A stretch of DNA of 8,734 bases from assembly GCA_007126465.1 (NCBI GenBank), contig SLBE01000125.1:1-8734 (forward strand), given 5' to 3'. The first letter of the stretch is position 1. Every line of letters starts with the position of its first letter. Below the pieces are notes generated by a model that was not told where the DNA came from, did not search any database, and saw nothing but the letters and a program-made list of their open reading frames with translations. This stretch comes from Syntrophomonadaceae bacterium (GTDB taxonomy: Bacteria; Bacillota; Dethiobacteria; DTU022). Below are positions 6,147 through 8,734 of the stretch, piece after piece. Made by a program: the position numbers and the translations under genes.

Positions 6147-6713
6147 TTGCTGGCAGCGGCATTGGCTGCTTTTCTTACTGTCTTTGTAGCCGAGTTTGGT
6201 GATAAATCACAGCTGGTCTGCCTGACCATGGCCTGTCGTTATCCACCGCTGCAGGTATTAGCAGGGGCTATGACTGCAATGGCCCTGGTGCTTGGTTTGG
6301 CTGCAGGAGTTGGCCACCTGATCGCCGATGTAATACCGCATACTCTTGTTGCGGTTATTGCCGGTTTATTTTTTATCGGGGTAGGCATTTTTACATGGCT
6401 GCGCGGTGAACAAAAACCGGCGGAGGGCAGCGGCAGGGACGGTTTCTTCCAAACCCTGGGCATGATCTTTCTGGCTGAGTTTGGCGATAAGACCCAGCTG
6501 GCGGTTTTGTTTTTGGCAGCCAGCTTTAATTACCCCCTGGCCGTTTTTGGTGGAGCAATGGCAGCTATGTTTATAAATCACGTTCTGGCTATATACCTGG
6601 GGAATCGTTTTATTGCCAGGTTAAAACCGCACTATATTAAGATTGGATCCACCATAATATTTATTGCTATCGGGCTGGCCCTGGTGATATTTGAAACAGG
6701 TTTTTTATTTTGA
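6147..6713 (+). CDS. GDT1/TMEM165 (UPF0016) family membrane protein, probable Mn2+/cation exporter
   Basis: This 188-residue, almost entirely hydrophobic protein carries two copies of the family hallmark E-x-G-D-(K/R)-(S/T): EFGDKS at 16-21 and EFGDKT at 111-116. Each sits in the first helix of a three-helix half (about 1-86 and 100-188), giving six membrane segments in pseudo-twofold repeats. The short hydrophilic linker (about 86-100) joins the halves. The acidic residues of the two motifs are thought to form the cation path. Characterised relatives (MneA in Vibrio, TMEM165, yeast Gdt1) move Mn2+ or Ca2+; export of Mn2+ is the likely role in a bacterium. It sits 21 bases after the minJ-like gene and so is probably read through from it. 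That gap leaves no room for a yybP-ykoY manganese riboswitch. The start is TTG. Confidence 0.87.
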   Translation: MLAAALAAFLTVFVAEFGDKSQLVCLTMACRYPPLQVLAGAMTAMALVLGLAAGVGHLIADVIPHTLVAVIAGLFFIGVGIFTWLRGEQKPAEGSGRDGFFQTLGMIFLAEFGDKTQLAVLFLAASFNYPLAVFGGAMAAMFINHVLAIYLGNRFIARLKPHYIKIGSTIIFIAIGLALVIFETGFLF

Positions 6714-6725
6714 TTATGATATAAT
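6691..6725 (+). promoter_or_regulatory. candidate sigma-A promoter for uvrB
   Basis: TTGAAA (6691-6696, 5 of 6 to consensus) is followed after 18 bases by TATGAT (6715-6720, 5 of 6). Overlapping it is a perfect TATAAT (6720-6725) with an extended TGA in front (6717-6719), which could work without a good -35 box. The -35 box lies inside the end of the GDT1-family gene. Transcription would start at about 6727-6732, leaving a leader of about 40 bases with the strong site GGGAGGTG (6755-6762). This gives uvrB an output independent of the genes upstream. No convincing LexA box overlaps it. Confidence 0.6.
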
Positions 6726-6767
6726 TAGTAATGTTTCCGAATTAGCCACTGAGCGGGAGGTGCCATT

Positions 6768-8734
<1,967 letters not shown>

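Noticed and set aside
6693..6704. GAAACAGGTTTT as a LexA operator for uvrB
   Set aside because: Only five of eight key positions match GAAC-N4-GTTC, little better than expected in AT-rich sequence.

Overview
The window reads as a co-directional (+ strand) block of conserved chromosomal genes from a low-to-moderate G+C Bacillota, most likely a Clostridia-type spore former. The evidence is the gene order ftsE, ftsX, cell-wall hydrolase, S41 protease, MinJ-like protein, uvrB (B. subtilis also has ftsEX, ctpB, minJ and uvrBA close together), the strong AGGAGG-type ribosome binding sites, and a possible sigma-H-type promoter ahead of ftsE. I cannot name a genus. I see no phage, IS, CRISPR array, tRNA or rRNA.

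Layout: 1-120 is an AT-rich leader with two candidate promoters. 121-2942 holds ftsE, ftsX and a secreted coiled-coil M23 (LytM) peptidase, tightly packed; a 21-bp tandem duplication lies at the ftsX stop codon. 2943-3245 is the only long non-coding stretch, with inverted repeats and a strong hairpin but no classical terminator. 3246-6125 holds a carboxyl-terminal processing protease (PDZ, S41 and peptidoglycan-binding domains) followed 3 bases later by a polytopic MinJ-like PDZ protein. 6147-6713 is a GDT1/UPF0016-family membrane protein starting at TTG, probably a manganese/cation exporter. A promoter at the end of that gene precedes uvrB (6768 onward), which runs off the right edge inside its C-terminal UVR domain.

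How they work together: FtsE (ATPase) and FtsX (membrane subunit) form a transporter-like machine that controls cell-wall hydrolases from the cytoplasm. The M23 protein encoded directly behind them has an intact zinc site and is the obvious candidate partner. The S41 protease could process or remove envelope proteins, and the MinJ-like protein belongs to division-site placement. The GDT1 and uvrB genes look functionally separate. I found no clearly undescribed system. The best leads are regulatory: the sigma-H-like promoter, the folded M23-ctpA spacer, and the duplication at the ftsX stop. Functional links beyond the known FtsEX-hydrolase pairing are inference from gene order.
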